Source of the DNA: Methylomicrobium lacus LW14
GTDB taxonomy: Bacteria > Pseudomonadota > Gammaproteobacteria > Methylococcales > Methylomonadaceae
DNA length: 64,000 nucleotides
Assembly (NCBI RefSeq): GCF_000527095.1
Contig: NZ_AZUN01000001.1
Span: forward strand, 496,001 to 560,000
Direction of reading: 5' to 3'
The notes beneath the pieces are model-generated. The model saw nothing but the letters and a program-made list of their open reading frames with translations. It searched no databases and had not been told where the DNA came from. The translations under genes were made by a program, and so were the position numbers. Positions 24,683 through 33,770 of this stretch are shown here, piece by piece; the first letter of the stretch is position 1; every line of letters starts with the position of its first letter.

Positions 24683-26188
24683 TTAGTGGGGTTCGAAAGT
24701 CATCAGATAGCCGCAATGGTCGGAAACCTGGCCGTAATCCTCGGGTGTGAACAGCACGCGGCCGGAGGTGATAAACAAGCCGCTGTCTTTGTTCATGAAG
24801 ATATAATCGATCCGGTAGTCGTCGGCCAGGTAGTTGCTCCAGTAAGGATCGTTGACCCGGAATATTTTTTCGAACGCGCCGTGCGCATTCGCGGCCAGAA
24901 ACTGGTCTTCGTATTCCTTCGTGTCGATCACATGGCGGTAGCCCTTGGAGCCTGCGGCAATATTGAAATCGCCGCAAAGCAGGGTGCCGATGACGGCTTT
25001 GCTCTGCTGACTGCCGGCCCATTCGCGCAGCCGGTTGAATTGATTTTGAAAGCCGTCTTCCCACCAGCTCAAATGCGCGGAGAAAACGTTCAGCCGCCCG
25101 ATGTGCGGCGCCTCGATTTGCGCCATCACGACTTTGCGGGCGTGGATGTTATAACGGTCTTGGCTGTCCGACACATAGCGCGCTTCCTGATGCAGCAGCG
25201 GAAAACGGCTCAGGATCGCGACGCCTTCGCGGTATTTGTTAAAACCCAGATGCGACCAGTCGGTAGTTAAATGATAGGGTTTTTTGAGGCGGCCGTTGAT
25301 GATGTTTGCGGAGTTGCTCGGCCAGTCGCCGCGGCCGTCGTTCCACAGTTCCGCGACTTCCTGAAAACACACGATGTCGATGTCGAGTTCGTCGATCGCC
25401 TCGGCGATGCGGGTAAATTTCGCATCCTGGTCGTCTTCCTGGTAGCAGTGCAGATTCAGGATCAAAACCTTCAGCGGCTTGCGGCTCGCCGCATAATTGT
25501 TGCCGTGGTTGGTGTCCCAGAACGTCCGCCCCTGGCTTTCGGCGGCGACGGTATATTGCAGACGGAATGCGTCGCCGGTCTTCAGCCAGCCTTTCCATAG
25601 CTGCGAACCGTATTGATTCGGGTTGCGGGCATTGCTCTGCAACTCCTTGTCCCAATAGGTGCGTTTGAAATGGCAGGCGGTTTGATGGGTATGGCGCCAA
25701 TTGTCGGTCGTCCAGTGCACGGTGACTTTTTCGGCGGCCAGCGCCTGATCGACCGCGACCGTGACCGGCGTATATTTGCGGCTTTCCGGCATCGCGCCGC
25801 TGAAGCCGACGACCTGCACCGGCTGGCGGCTCGGCACGTCGATGCCGGAGTCGGCCTGGCTGCTATAATTCCGGCCTTGATTGTTGTCCCAGTATTCGAC
25901 TTCCTCGGCGCGGTAGCGCAAACAGAAGGTCACATTGCCCGGCAGCGATTGCAGGGCGGTCAGCTGAAACTGGATATGGGCCTGCCAGTATTCCCTATTC
26001 GGCACGAGCTTGCCGTGGAAGCGGGCGGGCAGGGTATGCCAGACGCCGTCCTCGCCCGCCCAGAGCACGTCGACCTGCTTGTGATAGCTCAGGTTATCGA
26101 CGGCCAGCAAAAACGTCAGATGCTGCTGTACGCCGCGTTTTTTGCGCGTGATCACGTTTTCGACGTATTGCAGTTGAATTTCATTCAT
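24683..26188 (-). CDS. EEP-fold hydrolase with two CBM21-like glycogen-binding motifs
   Basis: A 501-residue cytosolic protein. Residues 1-110 and about 120-235 each resemble a CBM21 domain, the glycogen-binding module of eukaryotic PP1 targeting subunits: VEYWDNNQGRNYSS (98-110) and RTFWDTNHGNNYAAS (221-235). The C-terminal half is an endonuclease/exonuclease/phosphatase fold. It has LNLHCYQ at the start, CFQE with Glu277, SAHLSWW at 370, GDFN at 406 and SDHCG at 489, so the metal and catalytic residues are kept. EEP enzymes cleave phosphate esters of nucleic acids, lipids or inositol phosphates. The glgA gene lies upstream. A phosphate-ester hydrolase held on glycogen is a reasonable guess, not established. 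Confidence 0.8.
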   Translation of the reverse strand: MNEIQLQYVENVITRKKRGVQQHLTFLLAVDNLSYHKQVDVLWAGEDGVWHTLPARFHGKLVPNREYWQAHIQFQLTALQSLPGNVTFCLRYRAEEVEYWDNNQGRNYSSQADSGIDVPSRQPVQVVGFSGAMPESRKYTPVTVAVDQALAAEKVTVHWTTDNWRHTHQTACHFKRTYWDKELQSNARNPNQYGSQLWKGWLKTGDAFRLQYTVAAESQGRTFWDTNHGNNYAASRKPLKVLILNLHCYQEDDQDAKFTRIAEAIDELDIDIVCFQEVAELWNDGRGDWPSNSANIINGRLKKPYHLTTDWSHLGFNKYREGVAILSRFPLLHQEARYVSDSQDRYNIHARKVVMAQIEAPHIGRLNVFSAHLSWWEDGFQNQFNRLREWAGSQQSKAVIGTLLCGDFNIAAGSKGYRHVIDTKEYEDQFLAANAHGAFEKIFRVNDPYWSNYLADDYRIDYIFMNKDSGLFITSGRVLFTPEDYGQVSDHCGYLMTFEPH

Positions 26189-26303
26189 GTGATGTGGCCG
26201 GGTTGGGATGCCGATGACAGGAGGGCGGATATGTCGTAGGGCGCGCTATGCACCTTGCCGACATTGGCCGGAACATTGCGGACGGCGTTCCCGCACAGCA
26301 GGC

Positions 26304-26439
26304 CACTGCCATTGAGTTAAGGTTTTCCTCGCATAACTTATCGTTGGCTGAGCGGAGCCGAAGCCAACAAATCGCTTCGACCCTTCGACGGGCTCAGGAC
26401 GGCGCTTCGCTCAGCGAACGGCTTAACTTAATGGCAGTG
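26304..26439. mobile_element. 136-bp MITE, same end family as 15861-16016
   Basis: Ends CACTGCCATTGAGTTAAG and CTTAACTTAATGGCAGTG. Flanks GCACAGCAGGC (26293-26303) and GCACGGCAGGC (26440-26450) match in 10 of 11 positions, an old 11-bp target duplication. The interior differs from the other copy (TTCGACCCTTCGACGGGCTC-type text). It lies in the gap between glgA and the EEP hydrolase gene. Confidence 0.83.
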
Positions 26440-26468
26440 GCACGGCAGGCGGGAACGCCGTCATTCCG

Positions 26469-27902
26469 TTACAGATTTTGATACAAATCCAGATATTGTT
26501 TGGCGCTTTGCTCCCAGGAAAAATCCTTGTTCATGCCGTTGATCTGCATCTGTTTCCAGGCTTTGCTGTTGCCGTACAAGATCGCGGCGCGCTTGACCGC
26601 TTCGAGCAGCGACCCCGCCGACGCATCGTTGAAGACGAAGCCGGTCGCGGAGTTGTCGGCGAGCGTCTGCGGCAACGCATCGACGACCGTATCGGCCAGG
26701 CCGCCGGTCCGTCTGACCAGGGGCAGGGTGCCGTAACGCTGGCTGTACATCTGATTCAAACCGCAGGGCTCGAAGCGCGACGGCATCAAAAATACATCCG
26801 AGCCGGCTTCGATGAGATGCGCTAGCGCTTCGTCGTAGCCGATCGTGACCGCGATCTTCTCGGGATGCAACTGCGCGTAATTCGTCAGCTTCCTTTCCAT
26901 GCTTTTTTCGCCGCTGCCGAGCAGCACGATCTGCAACGGCATCTCCAGTATCTCGGGCAGCGAGTCCAGGATCATGTCGATGCCTTTTTGTTCGACCAGG
27001 CGTCCGATCAGGCCGAACAACGGAATCTGATCGGTGACCGGCAGCGAGAAGCGTTTCTGCAATTCGGTTTTGTTCGTCTTCTTTGCGGTCAGCGTTTCCG
27101 CGCTGTAGCTGCGCGCGATCAAGGCATCGGCTTCCGGATTCCATTGTTCCATGTCGATGCCGTTAATGATGCCGCTCAGCACATGATTCCGGTGCGTCAA
27201 CAGCCCTTCGAGTCCGTAGCCGAAGTCGGGCGTCTGGATTTCGAGCGCATAGGTCGGACTGACCGTGGTGATCCAGTCGCTATAGACCAGGCCGCCTTTG
27301 ATGAAAGACAACAGGCTGTGGAACTCGAGACCTTCCGGGTGCAGCAACTGGCCCGGCAGATTCAGCGTCGTTGCGGTGTCGGCCGGAAACAGTCCCTGGT
27401 AAGCCAGGTTGTGGATCGTGAACACGGTCTTCGGTCGATATTCTTCGAGCGACAAAAACGCCGGCACCAGCGCGCTTTGCCAGTCGTTGCAATGCACCAC
27501 ATCGGGCTTCCAGTCCTGATGAATCCGGTCCATCGCAATCTCGACCGCGACCCGGCAGAACAAGGCGAAACGTTCGGCATTGTTCGGCCAGGCATTGCCT
27601 TGCTCATCGACGTAAGGATTGCCGGGGTAATTGAAAAAGGTCGGATAATCGACCAGCCAGACCAGAATATTGCTTTCCGGCATCCGGGTTTCGAGAATGT
27701 TCACATTGCGGTTATCGATGCGCAAGGAGCAGACGAAGCGTACGTTGCCGAAGGTCTTGAGCGCCTGATAATAAGGGATCAGGATGCGGATGTCCTGCGA
27801 CAATTCCGCCAAGGCTTTGGGCAAGCTGCCCGATACATCCGCGAGCCCGCCCGTTTTAATCAACGGATGGGCTTCGCTGGTCACAAATAAGATTTTTTTC
27901 AT
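26469..27902 (-). CDS. glgA: Glycogen synthase (ADP-glucose)
   Basis: A 477-residue GT5 glycosyltransferase of normal length that extends alpha-1,4-glucan from ADP-glucose. The N-terminal KTGGLADVSGSLP motif binds the sugar nucleotide. ADP-binding and acceptor segments follow: FTIHNLAYQGLFP, GIINGIDMEQWNP, GRLVEQKGIDMIL and the C-terminal PSRFEPCGLNQMYSQRYGT with the conserved Glu, then RRTGGLADTV. Its start lies 7 bp after the glgB stop, so glgB and glgA form an operon on the minus strand. The EEP and PLD genes follow after a MITE. Confidence 0.96.
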   Translation of the reverse strand: MKKILFVTSEAHPLIKTGGLADVSGSLPKALAELSQDIRILIPYYQALKTFGNVRFVCSLRIDNRNVNILETRMPESNILVWLVDYPTFFNYPGNPYVDEQGNAWPNNAERFALFCRVAVEIAMDRIHQDWKPDVVHCNDWQSALVPAFLSLEEYRPKTVFTIHNLAYQGLFPADTATTLNLPGQLLHPEGLEFHSLLSFIKGGLVYSDWITTVSPTYALEIQTPDFGYGLEGLLTHRNHVLSGIINGIDMEQWNPEADALIARSYSAETLTAKKTNKTELQKRFSLPVTDQIPLFGLIGRLVEQKGIDMILDSLPEILEMPLQIVLLGSGEKSMERKLTNYAQLHPEKIAVTIGYDEALAHLIEAGSDVFLMPSRFEPCGLNQMYSQRYGTLPLVRRTGGLADTVVDALPQTLADNSATGFVFNDASAGSLLEAVKRAAILYGNSKAWKQMQINGMNKDFSWEQSAKQYLDLYQNL

Positions 27903-27909
27903 GGGGCGA

Positions 27910-30297
27910 TTATTGCTTCAGAATCAGTGCGCCTAACGGAGGTAGGGTTAAAGTGACCGAGTGCGGCAGATTCATCCACGGAATCGGTTCCGACGCGACC
28001 GCGGCATTGCCCTTGTTGCTGCCGTCGTAATAGTGCGAATCGGAATTGAAGATTTCGCTGTAAAGGCCTTCGGTCGGCACGCCGATCCGGTAATGTTCGC
28101 GCGGCATCGGCGTAAAGTTCAGCACGATGATCAGGTCTTCCATCTCGCTCTTACGGCGATAGCTGATGATCGATTGCTGAATGTCGTGGCAGTCGATCCA
28201 CTCGAAGCCATGGTGTTCGAAATCGTGCTTGAACAGCGCCGGATGCGTCTTGTACAGATGGTTCAAATCCTTGACCAAGGTTTGCAAGCCGCGGTGATGC
28301 GCATAGTCGAGCACGTACCAGTCCAGCGCCCGGCTGACGCTCCATTCGGTGCCCTGGCCGAATTCGCAGCCCATGAACAAGAGCTTCTTGCCCGGATAGG
28401 TGAACATGAAGGTGAACAGCAAACGCAAGTTCGCGAAGCGCTGCCATTCGTCGCCGGGCATCTTGTTGACCAGCGCGCCCTTGCCGTGTACGACCTCGTC
28501 ATGCGAGAAAGGCAGCACGAAGTTTTCGGTAAACGCGTAGAGCAGGCCGAAGGTCAATTGATCGTGGTGATGCATCCTGTGAATCGGGTCCTTGCTCATA
28601 TAGGAAAGGATGTCGTGCATCCAGCCCATGTTCCATTTCATCGAGAAACCGAGGCCGCCGGCCCAGGTCGGACGCGTCACCTGCGGCCACGCGGTCGACT
28701 CTTCGGCCATGATCACCGTGCCGGGATGCTGTTGATGCGTCACCGCATTCAATTCGCGCAGAAAATCGATCGCCTCCAGATTCTCGTTGCCGCCGTACAT
28801 GTTCGGGATCCAGTCGTTCTGTTCGCGCGAATAATCCAGATACAGCATCGAGGCGACCGCATCGACGCGCAAGCCGTCCAGATGGAATTCCTCCAGCCAG
28901 TAGATCGCGCTCGCGAGCAGGAAGTTTTTAACCTCGTTGCGGCCGTAGTTGTAGATCAGCGTTCCCCAGTCGCGGTGCTCGCCCTTGCGCGGATCTTCAT
29001 GTTCGTACAGCGCGCTGCCATCGAAACGGGCCAGGGCGAAACTGTCTTTCGGAAAGTGCGCGGGTACCCAGTCCAGGATTATGCCGATGTCGTTCTGATG
29101 GCAGGTGTCGACGAAGAAACGAAAATCGTCCGGCGAACCGTGCCGGCTGGTCGGCGCGAAATAACCGGTGGTCTGATAGCCCCAGGACAGGTCGAGCGGG
29201 TGTTCGGTGATAGGCAACAGCTCGATGTGCGTGAAGCCCAGCTGCTTCACATAATCGACCAGTTGCACCGCCAACTGCCGGTAGCTCAGGAAATTGCCCT
29301 GATTGTCGCGGCGCCAGGAACCCAGATGCACCTCGTAAATGGCCATCGGTTCATGCAGCCAGTTATGATTCGCGCGCTGCATCATCCATTGATGGTCCTT
29401 CCATTGATAGGACTTTTCCTTGATCACGATCGAGGAGGTATTCGGGCGGAATTCGAAATATTGGCCGTAAGGATCGGATTTGACCAGGATTTCGTTGCTG
29501 TTGCGGTTCAGGATTTCAAACTTGTACAGGCTGCCGGCTTTCAGGTCCGGGATGAAAATCTCCCAAACCCCGCTGCCGCCGAGGCTGCGCATCGGATGGC
29601 AGCGGCCGTCCCAGCGGTTGAAATCGCCGACTACGCTGACGCGTCCCGCATTCGGCGCCCATACCGCAAATTGCACGCCGCTGACGCCGTCGACCTGATG
29701 CAGGTGAGCGCCGAGCTTTTGATAGACATGCCAGTGTTTGCCTTCGCCGAACAAATGCAAGTCGAATTCGGGCGTTTGCGTGCCGAAATCATAGGCATCG
29801 AAATTTTCGTGGCTGTAGCCGTTCTTGTCTTTCCAGGTCAGACGGTAATGCGCGGGCAGGTCGTCTTCCTTGGCGTGATAAACGAAGAAATCGGAACCGG
29901 CAATGCGTTCGAGCGCTTTGCCGTTATGGCTGAACTGGACCGATTCGGCATACGGCATGAACACCTTGACTTCGACGCCGCCGTTCTTGGGGTGGCGCCC
30001 CAGAAGCGAGAAGGGGTCGTGATGACGGGCGTTGGCAATCTTCAGGTGTTCGTCATCGAGCGCCGAATAGGCCTCCGTTTTGGCTTGCGTGGCGGCGACA
30101 GGCTGGGGGGCGGGCGCAGGGGACTTAGGCGTGGAAACCGTTGCCTGAGGCGTCACCGCTGTGGTTTGAATAACCTCCTGTTTTTCTAAGGTTTTACTTG
30201 GCTTGGGCTCTGCGCTCGATGGCGCCGAATCGACGGCTGGGTGGGTCAGAGTCTTCAGTGCATCAGTGTCTTGCGGTGTTTTCGAACGTTTTGTCAC
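27910..30297 (-). CDS. glgB: 1,4-alpha-glucan branching enzyme with long N-terminal linker
   Basis: A 795-residue GH13 enzyme that makes alpha-1,6 branches in glycogen. Residues 1-75 are a Pro/Ala/Thr/Lys-rich, probably disordered extension not found in most GlgB proteins. An N1/N2 CBM48 region follows (HHDPFSLLGRHP near 92; VQFAVWAPNAGRVSVVGDFN). The catalytic domain has DGLRVDAVASMLYLDYSRE with the nucleophile Asp, MAEESTAWPQVTRP with the acid Glu, and LPFSHDEVVHGK. The gene starts 93 bp from the divergent glgC, and the shared gap must hold both promoters. It is first in the glgB-glgA operon. Confidence 0.96.
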   Translation of the reverse strand: MTKRSKTPQDTDALKTLTHPAVDSAPSSAEPKPSKTLEKQEVIQTTAVTPQATVSTPKSPAPAPQPVAATQAKTEAYSALDDEHLKIANARHHDPFSLLGRHPKNGGVEVKVFMPYAESVQFSHNGKALERIAGSDFFVYHAKEDDLPAHYRLTWKDKNGYSHENFDAYDFGTQTPEFDLHLFGEGKHWHVYQKLGAHLHQVDGVSGVQFAVWAPNAGRVSVVGDFNRWDGRCHPMRSLGGSGVWEIFIPDLKAGSLYKFEILNRNSNEILVKSDPYGQYFEFRPNTSSIVIKEKSYQWKDHQWMMQRANHNWLHEPMAIYEVHLGSWRRDNQGNFLSYRQLAVQLVDYVKQLGFTHIELLPITEHPLDLSWGYQTTGYFAPTSRHGSPDDFRFFVDTCHQNDIGIILDWVPAHFPKDSFALARFDGSALYEHEDPRKGEHRDWGTLIYNYGRNEVKNFLLASAIYWLEEFHLDGLRVDAVASMLYLDYSREQNDWIPNMYGGNENLEAIDFLRELNAVTHQQHPGTVIMAEESTAWPQVTRPTWAGGLGFSMKWNMGWMHDILSYMSKDPIHRMHHHDQLTFGLLYAFTENFVLPFSHDEVVHGKGALVNKMPGDEWQRFANLRLLFTFMFTYPGKKLLFMGCEFGQGTEWSVSRALDWYVLDYAHHRGLQTLVKDLNHLYKTHPALFKHDFEHHGFEWIDCHDIQQSIISYRRKSEMEDLIIVLNFTPMPREHYRIGVPTEGLYSEIFNSDSHYYDGSNKGNAAVASEPIPWMNLPHSVTLTLPPLGALILKQ

Positions 30298-30390
30298 TGG
30301 ATTTCGCCTCGGTCATAGTAAAATAAATTTGCAGTGAATGTTACCAAACACGACAATAGATGTGAATCTATATCTCTCGAGGAGAATGTA

Positions 30391-31650
30391 ATGCCAGACC
30401 ATTTAGTGAGTCATTTAACACGTAATACAATCGCTTTGATTTTGGCGGGGGGTCGGGGTTCACGATTGATGAACATGACGGACTGGCGTGCGAAACCGGC
30501 GGTGCCTTTCGGCGGCAAGTTTAGAATCATCGATTTCCCGTTATCCAATTGCGTCAATTCAGGTATCCGCAAGATCGGAATTCTGACGCAATACAAGGCC
30601 GACTCACTGATCCGGCATTTGCAATTGGGCTGGGGCTTCCTGACCGGCGAATTCGGCGAATACGTGCATATCATGCCGGCCCAGCAACGCCATAGCGAAG
30701 ACTCCTGGTACAAGGGGACCGCAGATGCGGTGTTCCAGAATATCGACATTCTGCGCGCGCGCAATCCCGATTACGTTCTGGTTCTGGCCGGCGATCATAT
30801 TTACAAGATGGATTATGCCGCGATGATCGCGGACCATGTCGCGCGCAACGCCGATCTGACGATCGGCTGTATCGAGGTTTCGCTGCAAGAAGCGACCGCG
30901 TTCGGCGTGATGGGGGTCGATGAAAACCGCAGGGTGCGCGCCTTCGTCGAAAAACCGGAAAATCCGCCGGTGATGCCGGGCCGGACCGACACCGCGCTCG
31001 CGTCGATGGGCATCTATGTGTTCAATGCGCGCTTTCTGTTTGAACAGTTGATCAAGGATGCGGACACCCCGGGTACCAGCCACGATTTCGGCAAGGACAT
31101 CATTCCTGCGGTGATCGACAAATATCTGGTCAATGCCTATCCGTTCCTGGACATGCAAAGCGGCCTGCAAAGCTATTGGCGCGATGTCGGGACGATCGAC
31201 GCCTATTTCGAAGCGAACATGGAACTGATCGGAGTCAAACCTGATTTGAACCTGTACGATCAGTCCTGGCCGATCTGGACCTACCAGGAACAAACGCCGC
31301 CGGCCAAATTCGTTTTCGACGATGACAACCGGCGCGGCTCCGCGGTCGATTCGATGGTGTCCGGCGGCTGCATCATTTCCGGCGCCTCGGTGCGGCATTC
31401 CTTGCTGTTCTCGAATGTGCGCGTCAATTCGTTCACCACGCTCGAAAACTGCATCGTGCTGCCGCAAGCGAATATCGGCCGCAACTGCCGGATCAAGCGA
31501 GCGATCATCGAAAAGGGCTGCGAGATTCCGGAAGGCACCGTGATCGGAGAAAATCTGGCCGAAGACGCGAAGAAGTACCATGTCAGCCCCGGCGGCATCG
31601 TGCTGGTCACCCCGGACATGCTCGGTCAGAAGCTGCATTTTGTTAGATAG
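30391..31650 (+). CDS. glgC: Glucose-1-phosphate adenylyltransferase
   Basis: A 419-residue enzyme making ADP-glucose from glucose-1-phosphate and ATP, the committed step of glycogen synthesis. The nucleotidyltransferase signature is LILAGGRGSRLMNMTDWRAK with KPAVPFGGKFRIIDFPLSNC. ADP-glucose segments include GTADAVFQNI, LAGDHIYKMDY and a C-terminal beta-helix region (GGCIISGASVRHSLLFSNV). The ATG at 30391 is chosen because GAGGAG precedes it; an upstream in-frame ATG at 30334 lies in the divergent promoter gap. GlgC proteins of this type are usually allosteric (activated by glycolytic metabolites), which cannot be read from the sequence here. Confidence 0.96.
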   Translation: MPDHLVSHLTRNTIALILAGGRGSRLMNMTDWRAKPAVPFGGKFRIIDFPLSNCVNSGIRKIGILTQYKADSLIRHLQLGWGFLTGEFGEYVHIMPAQQRHSEDSWYKGTADAVFQNIDILRARNPDYVLVLAGDHIYKMDYAAMIADHVARNADLTIGCIEVSLQEATAFGVMGVDENRRVRAFVEKPENPPVMPGRTDTALASMGIYVFNARFLFEQLIKDADTPGTSHDFGKDIIPAVIDKYLVNAYPFLDMQSGLQSYWRDVGTIDAYFEANMELIGVKPDLNLYDQSWPIWTYQEQTPPAKFVFDDDNRRGSAVDSMVSGGCIISGASVRHSLLFSNVRVNSFTTLENCIVLPQANIGRNCRIKRAIIEKGCEIPEGTVIGENLAEDAKKYHVSPGGIVLVTPDMLGQKLHFVR

Positions 31651-32231
31651 CCGAGCTCCTACGCCGTCAAATCCGCGCGCGTCCTGCGGCTTTGACGGCA
31701 GTGTTGCCGTCAAACGACGCCTTTTCTGAAATCTACTCCCTAGTAAAGTCAAACAGTTAATAGCGAATCGTTACCAGCCCCGTATCGGGCGAGCAAAATC
31801 CCTTGAAATCGTTACTGAATTATTGTCTAATCTAGCTCTACAAGTAAAGCAGCCCAAAAATGACGCTTCCTTCCAAAGGCTGCGTCAGGGCTCTTTAATC
31901 GCGGCTTCGTAAAAACGATTCGCGCGCTCTTTTAAACGATCGTTGCGATCGTTTCAGCAGGCGGCAGAAGCAGGCCCATGATGGCGTCCTTTCCGCTTGG
32001 AATACCCAATCACGTTCAGTTTATTGCACCGCGACAAATGGATCACGGCACTTCGACTTCGACTGTCAAACAGACTTTCACCTGCCTGCGGCAAAGCGAT
32101 TCGATGTTCGCCGATTTTCGGGGGCGGTGTTTCTGCATTATACAACTCCCGCTTTGTACAACCGGTTGATCGATCCTGCGATCGGCAAAGCCCCATTCAG
32201 ATTTTTGAACCTACTTGATTGAGATTGCTGC
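31651..32231. other. Intergenic region between glgC and malQ with palindromes
   Basis: This 581-bp gap holds no supported gene. It has GCCGTCAAA copies in alternating orientation at 31663, 31691 and 31705; the last pair can form a hairpin that may end the glgC transcript. A second palindrome, AAACGATCG with CGATCGTTT, is near 31934-31954. The malQ promoter is presumably in the right half. Confidence 0.55.
31691..31713 (+). terminator. Possible terminator hairpin after glgC
   Basis: TTTGACGGC and GCCGTCAAA flank a short loop, about 40 bp after the glgC stop. The T-run after it is poor, so this is a weak call. Confidence 0.45.
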
Positions 32232-33716
32232 TTGAATAATGTACTGAACCAACGGCGTGCAGGCGTGCTCCTGCATATTACTTCCCTGCCGGGTCACGAC
32301 CGCCAGGGCGATTTGGGTCAAAATGCATATTATTTTGTCGATTTTCTACAAAATTGCGGCGTCTCGGTGTGGCAAACCTTGCCGCTCGGCATGACGCATG
32401 CCGATGGCTCGCCCTATCAGTGCCTTTCCGCTCATGCCGGCAATCCCGATCTGATCAGCCTCGATCAATTGGTGGAGTCGGGCTGGCTGAATTTTTCGGA
32501 TCATGGTCCCGCGATCCGCGAATCGCGCGAATTCAACAAGAGTGATCTGATCGCGCAAGCGTATTACGGCTTTCTGGATCGCGCCAGCGCCGCCGAACAG
32601 AAAGAATTTGCGCAATTTTGCGAAGACAAGGCGTTCTGGCTGGATGATTTTGCGTTGTTCATCGTGCTCAGAAATGAATTCGGCGGCCAAGGCTGGAATC
32701 GTTGGTCCGAACGTTACAAGGAACGGGAGCCGAAAGCGTTGAAGGAAGTGCGCCGGCGCCTGAAACGCGAAATCGACTGCATTAAATTCGAGCAATTCGT
32801 GTTTTATCGGCAATGGATGCGCCTGAAGGGCTATGCGAATCAGAAAGGCGTCTTGTTGTTCGGCGATGTGCCGATCTTCGTCGCGTATGACAGCGCAGAC
32901 GTCTGGGCCAACCGCGATGTGTTCAAGCTGAGTGATTCAGGCGAGATGCTGGTGGTTGCAGGCGTCCCGCCGGATTATTTCTCCGCGAACGGACAGCGTT
33001 GGGGCAATCCGCATTACGATTGGGAGGCGCTGCAAAAAAACGGTTTTGATTGGTGGATCAAACGCATGTCCTCGCAACTGGAACAGTTCGATATCCTGCG
33101 CATCGACCACTTCCGTGGCTTCGAGGCGGCCTGGGAAATTCCGGCGGGTGAAGACACGGCGATCAACGGTGCTTGGGCAGAGGCGCCCGGCAAGGAACTC
33201 TTGCAGGCGATCAACGACCACTTCGGCGAGATAGCGCTGGTGGCCGAAGATTTGGGCGTGATCACCCGCGAAGTCGAGGAACTTCGGGATCAGTTCGAGC
33301 TGCCCGGCATGAAGATCCTGCATTTTGCGTTTGGCGGCAATGCCGACAATCCTTATCTGCCGATTCACTTCACCCAAAACTGCGTTGCTTATACCGGCAC
33401 GCACGATAATGATACGACGGTCGGCTGGGTGCATAACCTGAGCCATCAGCAAAAGCATTATGTTTACGACTATCTCGGTTTTCCCTCAGTTCCGCTGCAC
33501 TGGGCGTTGATGCAGGCGGCGTTGAGCTCGGTCGCGAATCTCGCGGTGATTCCGATGCAGGACATTCTGGAACTGGATGCCGAGCATCGGATGAATACCC
33601 CAGGCACCACGGTCGGCAACTGGAAATGGCGTTTTCAGTGGGATCAGTTGACCGACGAAAGAGCCGGAAGATTGGCGCACATGGTCGAGTTGTTCGATCG
33701 AAAACGCACGGGTTAG
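32232..33716 (+). CDS. malQ: 4-alpha-glucanotransferase (amylomaltase)
   Basis: A 494-residue GH77 enzyme that transfers alpha-1,4-glucan segments between malto-oligosaccharides. The family motifs are RRAGVLLHITSLPG at the start, SPYQCLSAHAGNPDLISLD, FDILRIDHFRGFEAAWEIP with the nucleophile Asp, ALVAEDLGVITREV with the acid Glu, and YTGTHDNDTTVGW. The frame has no ATG at its start; TTG at 32232 is the only reasonable initiator because a stop lies just upstream. It probably helps recycle short glucans from glycogen made by the neighbouring glg genes. Confidence 0.95.
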   Translation: MNNVLNQRRAGVLLHITSLPGHDRQGDLGQNAYYFVDFLQNCGVSVWQTLPLGMTHADGSPYQCLSAHAGNPDLISLDQLVESGWLNFSDHGPAIRESREFNKSDLIAQAYYGFLDRASAAEQKEFAQFCEDKAFWLDDFALFIVLRNEFGGQGWNRWSERYKEREPKALKEVRRRLKREIDCIKFEQFVFYRQWMRLKGYANQKGVLLFGDVPIFVAYDSADVWANRDVFKLSDSGEMLVVAGVPPDYFSANGQRWGNPHYDWEALQKNGFDWWIKRMSSQLEQFDILRIDHFRGFEAAWEIPAGEDTAINGAWAEAPGKELLQAINDHFGEIALVAEDLGVITREVEELRDQFELPGMKILHFAFGGNADNPYLPIHFTQNCVAYTGTHDNDTTVGWVHNLSHQQKHYVYDYLGFPSVPLHWALMQAALSSVANLAVIPMQDILELDAEHRMNTPGTTVGNWKWRFQWDQLTDERAGRLAHMVELFDRKRTG

Positions 33717-33732
33717 GATTCCCCTGTCATAG

Positions 33733-33761
33733 AGCTGCCAGGTTTTTAAAGCCTGGCAGCT
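33733..33761. terminator. Bidirectional terminator between malQ and xoxJ
   Basis: AGCTGCCAGG and CCTGGCAGCT flank a 9-nt loop in the 54-bp gap between the convergent malQ and xoxJ stops. A similar palindrome occurs at 55066-55096. Confidence 0.75.
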
Positions 33762-33770
33762 TTGAGATGA

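Noticed and set aside
27961..30189. Long plus-strand open frame (742 codons) opposite glgB
   Set aside because: It is antisense to a complete glgB and its translation has no recognisable motifs; long mirror frames are common in GC-rich coding DNA. The same applies to the long frames opposite argH (11572-13005), glgA (26865-27890) and the PLD gene (23648-24655).
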